A stretch of DNA of 64,000 nucleotides, from positions 1 through 64,000 of the forward strand of contig LSSL01003891.1 of assembly GCA_001953115.1 (NCBI GenBank). Reading direction: 5' to 3'. The notes under the pieces were generated by a model. It saw only the letters and a list, made by a program, of their open reading frames with translations. It ran no database searches and had not been told where the DNA came from. The DNA comes from Smittium mucronatum (lineage: Eukaryota; Kickxellomycota; Harpellomycetes; Harpellales; Legeriomycetaceae). Both the position numbers and the translations under genes were made by a program. Below are positions 26,100-38,200 of the stretch, piece after piece. Within the stretch, counting starts at the first letter, position 1. The number at the start of each line of letters is the position of its first letter.

Positions 26100-27420
26100 T
26101 GTACTTGATTTATTTATTCGTTGCATAGATACAGGAAAAAACAAAATAATAAAGTCTAAACCTTATAAAATTCCCCATGCCATGAAAGATCTAGTAAAAG
26201 AAGAATAAAAAAAAATGGAGTAAATATAAATAATTGAACCTTGTAGCTCGGACAGGTGTAGCCCAATTGTCACAGTCTGAAAAAACGATAAATATATTCG
26301 TATTTTCTCGTACTATAGAGAACTGGATGATGTTACTAAAAAAGATACCTACCCGTTACCTTTAGTAGACGAAATATTTGATACGTTATCTGGATCTACC
26401 ATATTTACCTCCTTAGATGCAATGGCAGGCTTTTGGCAGGTAAAGATGAAAGAGATAGATAAAAAAAACCACATTTTGGAATTCCGGGTGGTGGGCTTTA
26501 CTGTTACAACGCAATGCCTTTCGGGTTATGTAACAGTCTACCCGCATTTCAAAGGTTGATGGAAAAAGTGTTGAGTAGTGTTTTGTGGGAAAAAATTGTA
26601 GTCTTTATTGAAGATCTAGTTATTTACTCAAAACCTATTGAACAACATGTTAAATATCTAAATTAAGTTTTTTTATTGTTAAGAAAAGCTAAAATATAGT
26701 TAAACAAGACTAAATTCATATTTGGAAAGAGAAAAATAGCTTATCTAGGGCATATACTATCTGATAAAGGAATTAGTACTTATCCAAAGAAGATTGATGC
26801 TATAAAAATATTGAAAAATCCAAGAAATTCCAAATAACTAATGAGCTTTCGGGAAACTAAAGGATATTACTGCAAGTTTGTTAGAGATTATAGCAGTATA
26901 GTAAAGCCATTAAATCGAATATTAAGAAAGAACATAGCATGGAAATGAAATCAAGATTGTAACGTTGCAGCTAAAAGATTAAAAGATGCTTTTACTAATT
27001 CACATATTTTGAAATAACCCGATTGTAACATACCATTCACGGTTACTACAGGCGAATCACTTAAAGGGATAGGATCTATTTTAGGGCAAATAAAAAATGT
27101 ACTTGAATATGTCATAAGTTATACCAGTAGATCTTTAAAAAAAGTGAAAAAAAACTACTCAGCAGCCCACTTAGAAGGTCTTGGTGTTATTTGGTTCGTT
27201 AAGCATTTTCACAACTACATATGGGGTCTGAATCTCTCCATAATTACTGATCATTCAGCCTTGATAAGATTGTTTGATGGGAAGGAAACAGTGGGAAGAT
27301 TTGAAATATGGTCTATGATTCTTTAAAAATATGATTACATCATTGTGCATAGAAAAGGAACTAAAAATAAGGCAGATTTAATGTCTAGAAATACAGCCAG
27401 AAATAGTGAAACAATAAATG
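26100..27420 (+). pseudogene. Reverse transcriptase / RNase H remnant
   Basis: Fingers and palm segments are readable in shifting frames: IIEPCSSDRCSPIVTV, TYPLPLVDEIFDTLSG, FTSLDAMAGFWQV, the NAMPFGLCNSLPAFQRL block, and FIEDLVIYS in place of the YIDD catalytic block. KIAYLGHILSDKGI follows. RNase H appears at about 27030-27420 (FTVTTGESLKGIGSILGQ, YSAAHLEGLGVIWFVKHF, ITDHSALIRLF). Stops occur at 26206, 26221 and 26227 (TAA) and at 26278 and 26946 (TGA). The altered catalytic block and the stops make it inactive. Confidence 0.88.
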
Positions 27421-27559
27421 AATTGGATGAGCAAGGTTTATATCTAATGGATACAATAATATACAACAGCATTAAGAGACATATAAAAGATGATAAATAG
27501 CCTCTTGAATTAAATGAAAAGAATTCTGAAAAATTTATCAAAAAATCAAAAAAAATCAA

Positions 27560-28700
27560 GTTTTGAATGATTAATTAACAATTATTGATAGAAAGAGAGT
27601 AAAAATACCTGTGTTATTCAAAAGGAATGCAATAGAAGCTGTACAAAAAATCCATAACCAGACACATATGGGTATAAATAAAATTTGGGAATTGGCGAAA
27701 AGCAGATATGGAGGACCATGTATCTTTGAAACTGTGAAACAAGTAGTGAAAGTTTGCGCATTATGTCAAAAATTCAAAGGTTCATATGACAGAAACAATT
27801 TAATGAATCCAATAATAGCAATCAGACTTATGGAAATTATATGTATAGATTTAGTAGGACCTATAAATCCTATTATCAAAATGAGAAAAAAATTCATTAT
27901 AACTGCTATAGATTATCTTACCAAATTTCCAATTGAAAAAGCTGTTTCTAATGTTCCAACAGAAGAAATAATACAATTCATAAAAAAATATATTATTTAT
28001 AACTTTGGAGCGCCCAAGAAAATAGTAACTGACAATGGCAGAAACTTTATTTCAAAGGAGGTATTGCAATTCTACAATAGCATAAACACAAAGCACCAAC
28101 CAACTACAACATATCGTCCTCAGTGCAAAGGCCAGATAGAAAGGTTTAATCAGAATCTAAAAAATACATTAGCAAAATTAGTTCAAAAAATGGAGAAGAT
28201 TGGGATAACAAAATATGGGATGCATTAATTATCATTCAATTTATGAAGAACATAGTCACAAGAAAGAGTCATTCTGAATTAATGTTGGGCTATCAAATTT
28301 AACATTGGGAAAACATGAATTTTAATTCAAATCGGAATCTGGAAGAATCATTAAAGGATAGAATAAGAATATTTGAAGAAGAAATATTTGGTAAAAGAGA
28401 GAAGAGTATTGAGAGAAAAAGAGTGAATAAGAAATATATTAAATTCAAATATGATGAAAAAGTAAAATGAAAGGAATTTAAAAAGTGTGAAAAAATACTA
28501 AAACATGAAAAAAATTCAAAAAACAAAATTTACTCCAAAATGGTTTTTCCCTTTCGAAATTGCCAAAGTATTACCTAATGAAATTTATTGGATAAAAGAT
28601 AAAAAATGAAATGTACAAATGGCAAATGGTGATTCGTTGAAAGTATTTTTTGATAACAAAAGCCTGAATCAACAATTAACTGCTTATAGGCTATAAATTA
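27560..28700 (+). pseudogene. Integrase remnant with intact DDE residues
   Basis: The open part (27611-28228) keeps the HHCC zinc module (HNQTHMG and CALCQKF) and the catalytic residues in CIDLVGPI, IVTDNGRNF and QCKGQIERF. A one-base frame change near 28190 interrupts it. In the shifted frame the protein continues through KSHSELMLGYQI to a GPY/F-like module (FPFEIAKVLPNEIYWI, near 28545-28595). This is the best preserved domain of the element, but the frame is broken before the C-terminus. Confidence 0.88.
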
Positions 28701-28764
28701 AGAAGAAGCAAACAAAAAAACCAATAGAATCGAACGGGATGTTCGATTTTAAAATGTGGGACTT

Positions 28765-29242
28765 TGTCGTATAAAACTTTGGATTGTTCCTTCTTATTGA
28801 ATTTTACGCCTACGAGATTTTGGATTTAACAAGAGCCAAAAACAGTCAATAAACTTTATTTACTTTACTTTATTTTACTTTACTATTACTAATTTAATTA
28901 GAATCAATCCTAAGAACAAATCTGGAATTAGGAAATAAATAGATCAATAAGCAATGAACAGCAAAAAACATAAGCATTAGTAAACAAAAAGCGTATATAT
29001 GCAAAAAGATACTTATGAAGAAATGTTGGGAATATAATTACGAAGAATAGAAGTGATTCGAAGATGCAATAAAGATGAAGGAACGAAGGAATGAAGATGA
29101 AAAAAGTATATTAAGTACAAATAAATTCCTTTTGAAGAGAATCTAGCTTTCCGGTTAACTTATTAAATTCTTAAATTCTTATATCAATAAAAAGTAACAA
29201 AAATACAATTACTATAAATTCTCAAATATCAGGATTTACACA
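28765..29242 (+). repeat. 3' LTR
   Basis: This direct repeat of 23380-23858 begins TGTCGTATAAAACTTTGG. It is preceded by AAAATGTGGGACTT, a short purine-rich tract that may be the plus-strand primer. Confidence 0.93.
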
Positions 29243-32200
29243 ACACTTTCACACAAAGTATTCTATAGAAAAAATAGTGATGATATATTAATATAAACTA
29301 TAGTAATTTTTTAAATTAATATATTTGGATCTTTATTTAATAATTTTTGAGAAAAATCTGGTCATTAATAATTAATAAAAATATTTATCCGCATAATAAA
29401 TACTCGCTGATCCTTTTTGGACAAAATCACAAATATAATTATGGCTTATATTTAGTTTCTAAAAATTATCTAATGTATTTCTTTTTAGGGAATTTTTTTG
29501 TTTTTATCGACGAAATAGCTTTTTTTTTTTGTTCAAAGCACAAAAAGGAATTTTTAAATCATGATAGTTTTGCTTTTAAGTTAGTTTAAACTTGTTTTCC
29601 AAAAAAAATATTTATAGGTGGGGTTTTCTATTTTGCTATTTTATTTTTTAGTATAATTAGAAACATCTATACAATAAAAATCTCATATCTTTGACTCGAT
29701 TAAATTTTTCTACTGAAAAGTGAAAATATTAAAGATTGGAAAGCGATTAATCATTACTAAAAAAATTTACGAATTTCAATTTTCTACTTCAAATTTCAAA
29801 GTATATATTTGGGATATTCTTTTTCACACCAGACGCTTTTTTCTGATTTATATTTCCGGCTAAATATATATACAAATTTTACTGGTGTTTAATTGTTTAA
29901 ATTAAGAAGCAGATAATAACTTATTAAAAAAAAGGTAATTTACGTACAAACTTGATTTTTTTTTATATAAACCAAAAAAATTAAAATCACGAATTCTTCA
30001 CACCCAATAATAAGAATGTTTTCTTTAAGCTCAAATAACTTTAAAAATGCATCAGGAAAAGTAGACCTGAATTATATATCCCAAAAATTGCTTAATTGTA
30101 CTCAAATCCAGTCAGATGTATAGGAAGTTTCAATCCATAGAAAAACATACATTATTAGCAATAGTCTTTCTCGAAATGATACTGAGTCATATAAAAATAT
30201 GTGTGCATATTTTTAATGGCATATTTTAATAAAGTTTTGTATTTCAAATAAAAATCCAAAAAATTTCTCACATAACATAAATTAAAATTTTGATTCTATA
30301 AAATTCATAAAATCTTTTTTTTTTCTTTTGATTTATTTCTTCACTCCATTTTCACCTAGGGAACCAAAATCAAAAAAAAAAATCCCAAAAACAACTTTTA
30401 TCTCGGATATAACTTAAGTTGAAACAAAAATTCCTCAAGATCAATATTTTATTTTTAGTACTCTGAAGGTGTTTTTTAATATTTTTAATTTTATTTATTT
30501 TATTTTATTTTATTTAAACATTAGAGTATACCTTATTAAATAAATGAAGAAAATTATATTTCAAAATTTTATCTAAAAAATATAAACCATTTTGGAATAA
30601 ATTTCAAAAAAAATTCATAAATCTGGGAAAAAATTTTAATGGATTAAATGGGCAAAAAAAAGCAATTTAAAAATTTCAAATAAATTTTACACAGAATATA
30701 ATAAATAAATTGAATTTTTCTATTTTCAAACTGCACATTTATTTCTATTAATTAGTAATAAATTAGATGAAATCGATTTAGATTACTCTTATTAATCGAG
30801 GTTGCTGTCAAAGAAACAAATTTTCTTCTTGAACTGTATTTTAGAAAATTAAGCGCAAAAATAACAGAAAATATAATGATATTTTTTATGTGTGTATATA
30901 TTTTTTGACTTTTAATGTCATTTTTTATTGCGCTTTATACTATTTGCGTAAAATAAGATTTAATATTCAGAATTTTTTTAAAAAAATATTTACTGAAAGA
31001 TTATTTTGATTAGGATTCAACATAATATATGCCACTCCATTATAATAGATGTTATTAGTGATTTTTCCTAACCCCCCCCCCGCCTTTTTTACTTTAATCT
31101 TTATCATCGTGTTTATGAGGATGATTAAATTGCATTTTTTATGCCTAAAAAGGCTAATTAAATTTTAATTAAGGTCCATCCAACTTCAATTTTTATCATA
31201 AACATGTAAAATTGGGATTACAGTTAGCGTTTTAACTATAAATCTTCAGGATTTGTATAAATAATTGAAATAACTTTTGAAAAATCCATATATCATTAAT
31301 TCTGATGGTATTTTTATGATTAAGGAACACATTTCAATCCCGAAAATTTTTTTATTCGTTCCAGAAAAAAATTAGAATCAGTTAGCAAGTATAAGCGATA
31401 ATCATATACTGTATTATTATTAATTGAGTTTGATTTTATATCATAAGTTTCTTAATACTTCCAAGCTTGTATTTATAAATTCCTATAAACTAGATTTTTT
31501 ACGGTCCGAAAATTTGCTTTTTAAAGTAAAATTGGTTTTTCCCAAAAAACTTTTGATACTAAGACTAAATATATTTGCTCGCTAATACCACTCAAAGTTT
31601 GATTTAATGTGGGTTTTTTCAAAGTTTGCAAAAAAAAAAAAACTCCCTGTTTCCACCAAATAAGACAATTTTCTTTTATATAAACTAAAAATTTAGACAA
31701 ATTTTTGGTTTGAATAAGGGAGCTGTAGTACATAAAATCACACAAAAAAGATCTTGAAATTTTTGGGTGGTGGTCTTACTATTTTTTGGATTTTTCTGAG
31801 AGATTCGCCCAACAGAATATTCCGATAAACACAAGGTTGAATTTGAATACAGCTCTGGTTTTTTAAAATGTAGAGTCAGCAAAAATATATCGTAGTATAA
31901 ATTCATAATTATTTCTAAAAGTTGCATTACGAGATTGATTTAAGGTCCAAAAATTGACGTCTGTGTCTTCATTATTTACTGTAGCTATACCGCTGAGAAA
32001 AAATGGTCCGTTTATATCGGTTACGGCAATTATTAACATATAATACTCTTTTTTTATTAGCTTATATGTAGCATCAATCCTAAAGTTTTCAGACATACAT
32101 ACAATTTCTGCAAGGATGTTAGAAGTTATAAATAATTTTATTGTTTATTATATCTTTAAAAATCAATATATAATAGAATAAAATATAAATCGATTTATAA

Positions 32201-35200
32201 AAGTATTTATTCTAAAAATTAATTTCACTGGATTCATAGCCGCTTATTTTGAGATCACATAACCCATATTTTTTTCAGAAATAAAATATTTATACTCATA
32301 AAATGCAATTTTTTTAGGTTTATTAGATTTATTCCTATTTTCAGAGAAAATTTTGAATATATGATACTGAGTTTATTTTGAATCCATCTATTTTTTTTTT
32401 GAAATTTTCACTTTATTTTAAATATAGAATGTAGTATTTATAATAATTTATATTTGTGATTATTGAGAGTGTTGGTTCTTTTGTAGATATCAAAATTGGA
32501 TTCAGCTCTATAAAAAATTGACCTATATTTAGGAAATGAGTAACCTCATCTTGGCTGTACATTTTTTATTAAGCTTGCTTCTACAACAGAATAAATTTTG
32601 ATGGTAACTTTTTAGAATTCTAGCTTGATCTTATTACCCAATAAATTTGAAATTATTTTGATTCAGAGAATGTAACCTATTCCGAAAATCGCAATTTTTT
32701 TTCATTTTACTGTTTAATTTTTCAAATGTATATTTTTAATAGATTTTTATTTGAAAGTAAATATATATTTTTCTTTTCATTGAAGATAATTTTGTATATT
32801 TTATATCTGAATCGGTTAAAAATCATTTTTTAAAACATAAAATGAAGAAAAAATAGAAAAATGAATGAATATATGTATAAAAAAGTTTTATTTAAAGAAT
32901 GGCAATATTATAGAATCATCTTTATATATTTAATAAAAAAAATTATATAGTTGATTTAATTTGTGCACAATTAAATTATATTGTGCTTATATAATTTTAA
33001 CTGGAAAATATATCCAATTTATCTTCTTGAATAAATTTCTTTAATGACTTGATAAGTAAAAATAAATATTCTTTAAAAAAGGACTTCCCCTAGAAAAATA
33101 TTGCACTTTTTTGTTAAAATCATCTCATATAAAATAATATATGTCACCATAAAGATGGCGAAGAAGTGATTTCAAATAATTTTAATACATTTATTGGGAA
33201 CTTTCTAATTAACAAGTCAATATTGTTATTAAAGAAATTTGGAATTTTTCGCACAAATAATATGCCTGATAAATTCTGTAAGTTAATAAATGTCAAAATT
33301 ATATTATCGACAGTTAAAAATTGTTTTATATTTGGTTAAAATCAATTAATTTTTTGTCTGGATTTTTAAATAACCATTACAATAATATATTTTATAGTAA
33401 AAATGGGGTTACAGTTAGAAAAAAATCAAGGGAAAAGAAATTATTAGACTGTTAAAGCGCAAAAATAAGAAGATTGAAATCTATATCTCAAATAATTCAA
33501 TGAATAACTGAACCATTAAATTCCAAACAGCTATTTTCATAATGAATAGTCTTAATGCAAATTTATTATCTCGATATAATAAATATTAATTAATGAAAGT
33601 TGATCTAAATTCGAAAAATCTAGAAGCCCTCAATCATAATTTACTAAGTCTTATCCCCAAAATTCAAATTCTTCAATCATTGATCCTATTTCTTAAACCT
33701 CAAAGTCTCTATTTGACAATATAATTTCTCAAAAATCAGACTTTATAGCCACCAATAAGATCTCTAAATCTTCAAAGCATTCATTCACTTATTATTTTTA
33801 TCAAAATTCAAACATCAAACTCCAAACTATTCGAACATAGATCTACCCTCTTAATACTCAATCAATAAACTTCAAATTCCTCATTCCGCACTATTATACT
33901 AAAAAAATTATTTTTATTTTTAAATATCTTTTAAATTTACTAATTATTGAATATAAACTCTTTTTTAAACCTCATTAATATGTTATCCTGTATTAATTAT
34001 GTTGAGTAAACTATTAAAAAAAATCCACCTACCTATTTTTCTATTTATCTTTTTTAAATAAATAAATAAAAATAACAGCCTCAATAATAATTTTTTTTCA
34101 AGTATCTATAATTAATAATAATTCGCCAAATATATAAAAAAAATTATAACATAATTTTTTATAAATTCTGTCTATGTTATAAAGAGCATTAGTTAGTTTC
34201 TTGACAAAATTCTGACAAAATTTCCATCTAGTTTTACGAGCTAAAATTAAGTTATTTAAAAGATAAAACATTATAATTTCAAAAATAGGATATATATCTG
34301 GTGATAAATGGTTATTTCAAGTTTAAAATATGAAATATAAACCATTTTTAATGTTACCGATAATCAAACTATACATTATAAAATAACATTTACAATATAT
34401 ATTTGTTCTTTTTCCATCTGATATTTCTTCAGATATAATTTAAAATAACAAGCCAAAGTTTTAAAATTTCAAAAATAAAATTTAACAATATAAATAAATA
34501 TTTCTGAAATGTTTGGGAAAATTATGCAAACTCAAAAAAATTATTTAATGCTCCTATATTTCGACTTTTTCCAAAATTATACCATATTTTTCTAAGAAAT
34601 AAAGTCATTTTGAAATTTTCTGGATTATTTAATAAATTAGCATTCCAGGTCTTGTTAAATAGATATAAATATACATTTTTTAGTTATATTAACTATATTA
34701 CGTGCCCGAAAGTCTGGCTTTTAAACGCGATGTGATATCCATATTAAGATTCTATCAGTTGAAATGCAATTATAAATCACCCATTCTTAAATATTTTAAA
34801 AAAAAATTAACTAAAATCCGTAATATAAATATATAATTCTTAGTTTTGTTTTATCATTTTTTACTTTGGTTTTACGTGATTTAATTTTCTCCTGTGCAAA
34901 AATAAAATTTATTTAAAAGCTTAATATTTTTTTTATGAAAGATTTTGAATTTTTACAAATTAGAGCATCTATTTCGCAATCATTTTTATCATCTTTGTCG
35001 TTAAAATATTTTTTTTATACTATTATCCTTTATCTATTAATAATTAAATTTTATAATCCATCCCTTTATAATCTTAGAATTTGAAAGCAAATGTTATTGA
35101 TACGAGCAACTTAGCTAATACCATTTTTTATATAGTAAAAGATTTAAAATTTTGGACCAAAATCCTTTTAAATACTAACTAGTTGTATTATATATTATAT

Positions 35201-38200
35201 GAGAAAACTTAATTTAGAAATGGATGGTTTGCTATTATAACTCTTTTTGGGGGGATTATCTGAAACTATATAAAAGATCTTCTATTTTCCTATGATAAAT
35301 AATAATCTTGATTATTTCAAAACATCTTGAATGAAATCCCATCAATACATTAATTATATATTATGAAAAATATTGATTTTTTTTAAATTTTTAAAATTAC
35401 CAAGAGCCCATCAAATATAATTTTTTTGAACTATGAGAAAAACTATCTTCTCATTTACTAATTCAAAAAATCCGCCGAATATTTTAAACTGTGTTTTGGT
35501 ATTAAGATTGGAGACTAACTTAATATTACACAAATTTCCTAAAGTTTTCTTGATATATATTTGCAAGTCCTATATTTTATATCTGATATTGTTTGTGAAA
35601 TGATGTGATAGTTTCTATAGGACTTCCTCTTATCCTTATTTTTTTCCTTCAAGTTCTTAATAACTATGTGATCATTTTTATATAAATACTTAACATTATT
35701 TTTATATGATTCTTGCTGTAAATTTTTAATATGTTCATGCTGTCTATATATACAATTTCTTTCATAAAAATCTTTGGATTTTCCAAAATTTGGTAGATTG
35801 ATATTTTTTTGATTTTAATTTGGTTTTTATGGTAAATATGGCACATTTATGATATCATCGAGGCTTTTATGTAGCTTTTAGGGTATATTTTATAAAATGA
35901 TCATATAATTAACTTAAAACCAGGACTTTCTTAAACATTATATTTTATATTTCGCCCCTTGGAATTTCTGAGTAGCAAATAGGTGTCTCAATTTAATTTT
36001 TATTTTGATTTATAAAAAGTGCCTTTGGATATATTTTAGAGCTTTTAATATATAAAATTTTAAACAATTTCTTAGATTTCATAAATATAGAGCTATTTAT
36101 AATTATTTAGGAAACTTTTTTTATTTGAAATGAAATCAACATATTCTAAGCTTTTTATTGATTTTTTTACTGGTATTTATAGAACAGGAATACTAACTTT
36201 CTTAGTTCATCTCGCATATTAAGAGAAACTGCCAATGAAAATATAATGTATTTATTAATGCTGTATATTGGTAATTTTTTATCTATTTTTATCTATTTTT
36301 ATTACTTTTTCCAAATCTTTCACTTGATTGAAGTCATTTAAAATTTCTGAAAAAAAAAAAATTATTTCACTATTTTGACCAAATGAAAAAATATGCGAAT
36401 AAGTAAGTTGAGTCTTTATAAGATATTAAACGAAATTTATGTGAAATTAATAATATTTATTTATTTTTTAAAGGAGAATTTCCTTAAATCTGATAATATT
36501 ATCTCTAGGTACATAATAGTTATTTTAAAATAATCCATGTTATTATTTTTTTTGAAAAAAAAACTCAACTATTCAATTTTACTTAATAATAATGTAAAAA
36601 AAATTGATGAAATCATACATAAGATTTAAAGGCCTATATTCGTTATTAAAATTATTAAAAAAAAATCAAATTATTGTCAAAATTATAACAATTTACATAG
36701 TTATTGTCTTTCAATTGTATTTTTATTAAATTGATCTTTTTATTAAGAAGGAAATAAAAATAAATTATGGGTAAAACGACTTGTGTAAAAAAAAATCTCC
36801 CATATAATCAACTTAAAAAAAACGAAAAGTAAAATGAGTACTTACGCTCTAAGTAAAATGAGAGAATATAAAAGGTTTTATATTATTCGGGAGAAGAATT
36901 TTGTTTATAACCTCATATTCGCGTATAATTTCCTAATTCCGTGTAATTTAACGGTTTTTTTGGTTAAATATATTATTTTAAACTGTGAAAAACGATTTAA
37001 TTTGATAAAAAAAATTTCACTGAATCTTTTTTGAAAAATTAATTTCTTTACAAAAAAAAAATATTCTTTTTAATTTGGCTGCTTTATTATAAACAGGAAG
37101 CCAACGAAATACATACATTTGAATAAAAAAGAGTATATTTTATGTTATTAATATAAACAAAATAAAATATGTTATTATTTTTTTTTTAAAAGCTATATTA
37201 ATTAATTATATCGATGCGAATTTTTGGAAATTGAGAAAATGTATTTATTTTAAACCAAACGCGTTTATTTGAAGAATTCGGGACTATTTGAGAATTCATC
37301 TCATTTTCAAAAAAATGCTGATTTTCTAATCTATTGAGTTTTATATAAGTTCAATAAAATTCTCGATTTACCAAAATGCGTAACATTATAACATCTTTAT
37401 ATAGATAAAAATTTAGAACATATATTTCATTATAAAAGAAAAGTAATAAAATTATTTCAATATTTTGTTATTTGAATTACTTATCAAAAAAATGTTTTTT
37501 ATCCTAATCAACTTTAATTAAGCTTTATAATAATTTATATTTTGAATTGCATGTTTTTTCCAAAATTAATATTCTAATATTCTTTACTTATATATAAAAA
37601 ATCCATTAGACAACAATAATAAAAAACATTGGCGATACGTTATTTCAAAAAAAAAAATTGTAAAAAGATTAAGATATTTAGGCAAGATTTAGTATCAATC
37701 CACCAATTAGGGAATCAATTAAAAAATTATCATAAAATAAAGATATTATTTTCAAAAAACTAAGTAAAGTTAGCCTGATTACCTTGAAGTTATTTTCTGA
37801 AAATTTTTATTTTTCATAATCTCATTATTTAGAGATGGCCTGAAAAATATTAACTTTTTTTGATGGAGGAAATGGAACAATAACATAAGGGATATATAAT
37901 ATTTCATAAAAAATTCCTTAAATAATTTACTTGGTTTTTCATCATATTTTTGAATTTTGAAATTAAAAAAACCATAATTCAAAAAAATATCGATGGGATA
38001 GAAAAGAATAAAAATAAAAGTTAATATATATATATTTTATTACTGAAAAAAAACGAATATAAATAAAATGAGATTTTTTTTAATGATATTCTTGATGATA
38101 TTCTGATAATCTATACGTTCATACAGTGAGCATCTAATTTTTTTTTAAAAATTAGGGATTAAAATCCATTTATTTCGGAAACATAAAAAAAGTAATGTAT

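Larger units (their letters stand above)
23380..29242 (+). mobile_element. Complete but inactivated Ty3/Gypsy LTR retrotransposon
   Basis: The element is about 5.86 kb with two LTRs of about 478 bp, both starting TGT and ending TTTACACA. Internal order is primer-binding site, gag with zinc knuckle, aspartic protease, reverse transcriptase, RNase H, integrase with GPY/F-like C-terminus, and 3' LTR. Integrase downstream of RNase H is the Ty3/Gypsy order. By eye the LTRs differ at roughly 35-40 positions, so the insertion is not recent. Many stops and frameshifts disrupt the frames. I could not see a clear 4-6 bp target-site duplication at the flanks (TCTTT before, ACACT after). Confidence 0.92.

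Noticed and set aside
24141..26280. Reassigned stop codons (TAA as Gln, TGA as Trp) as an alternative genetic code
   Set aside because: Intact host genes in the window end at TAA or TGA with no internal stops, and the element also has frameshifts and active-site changes. Mutational decay explains the stops better.
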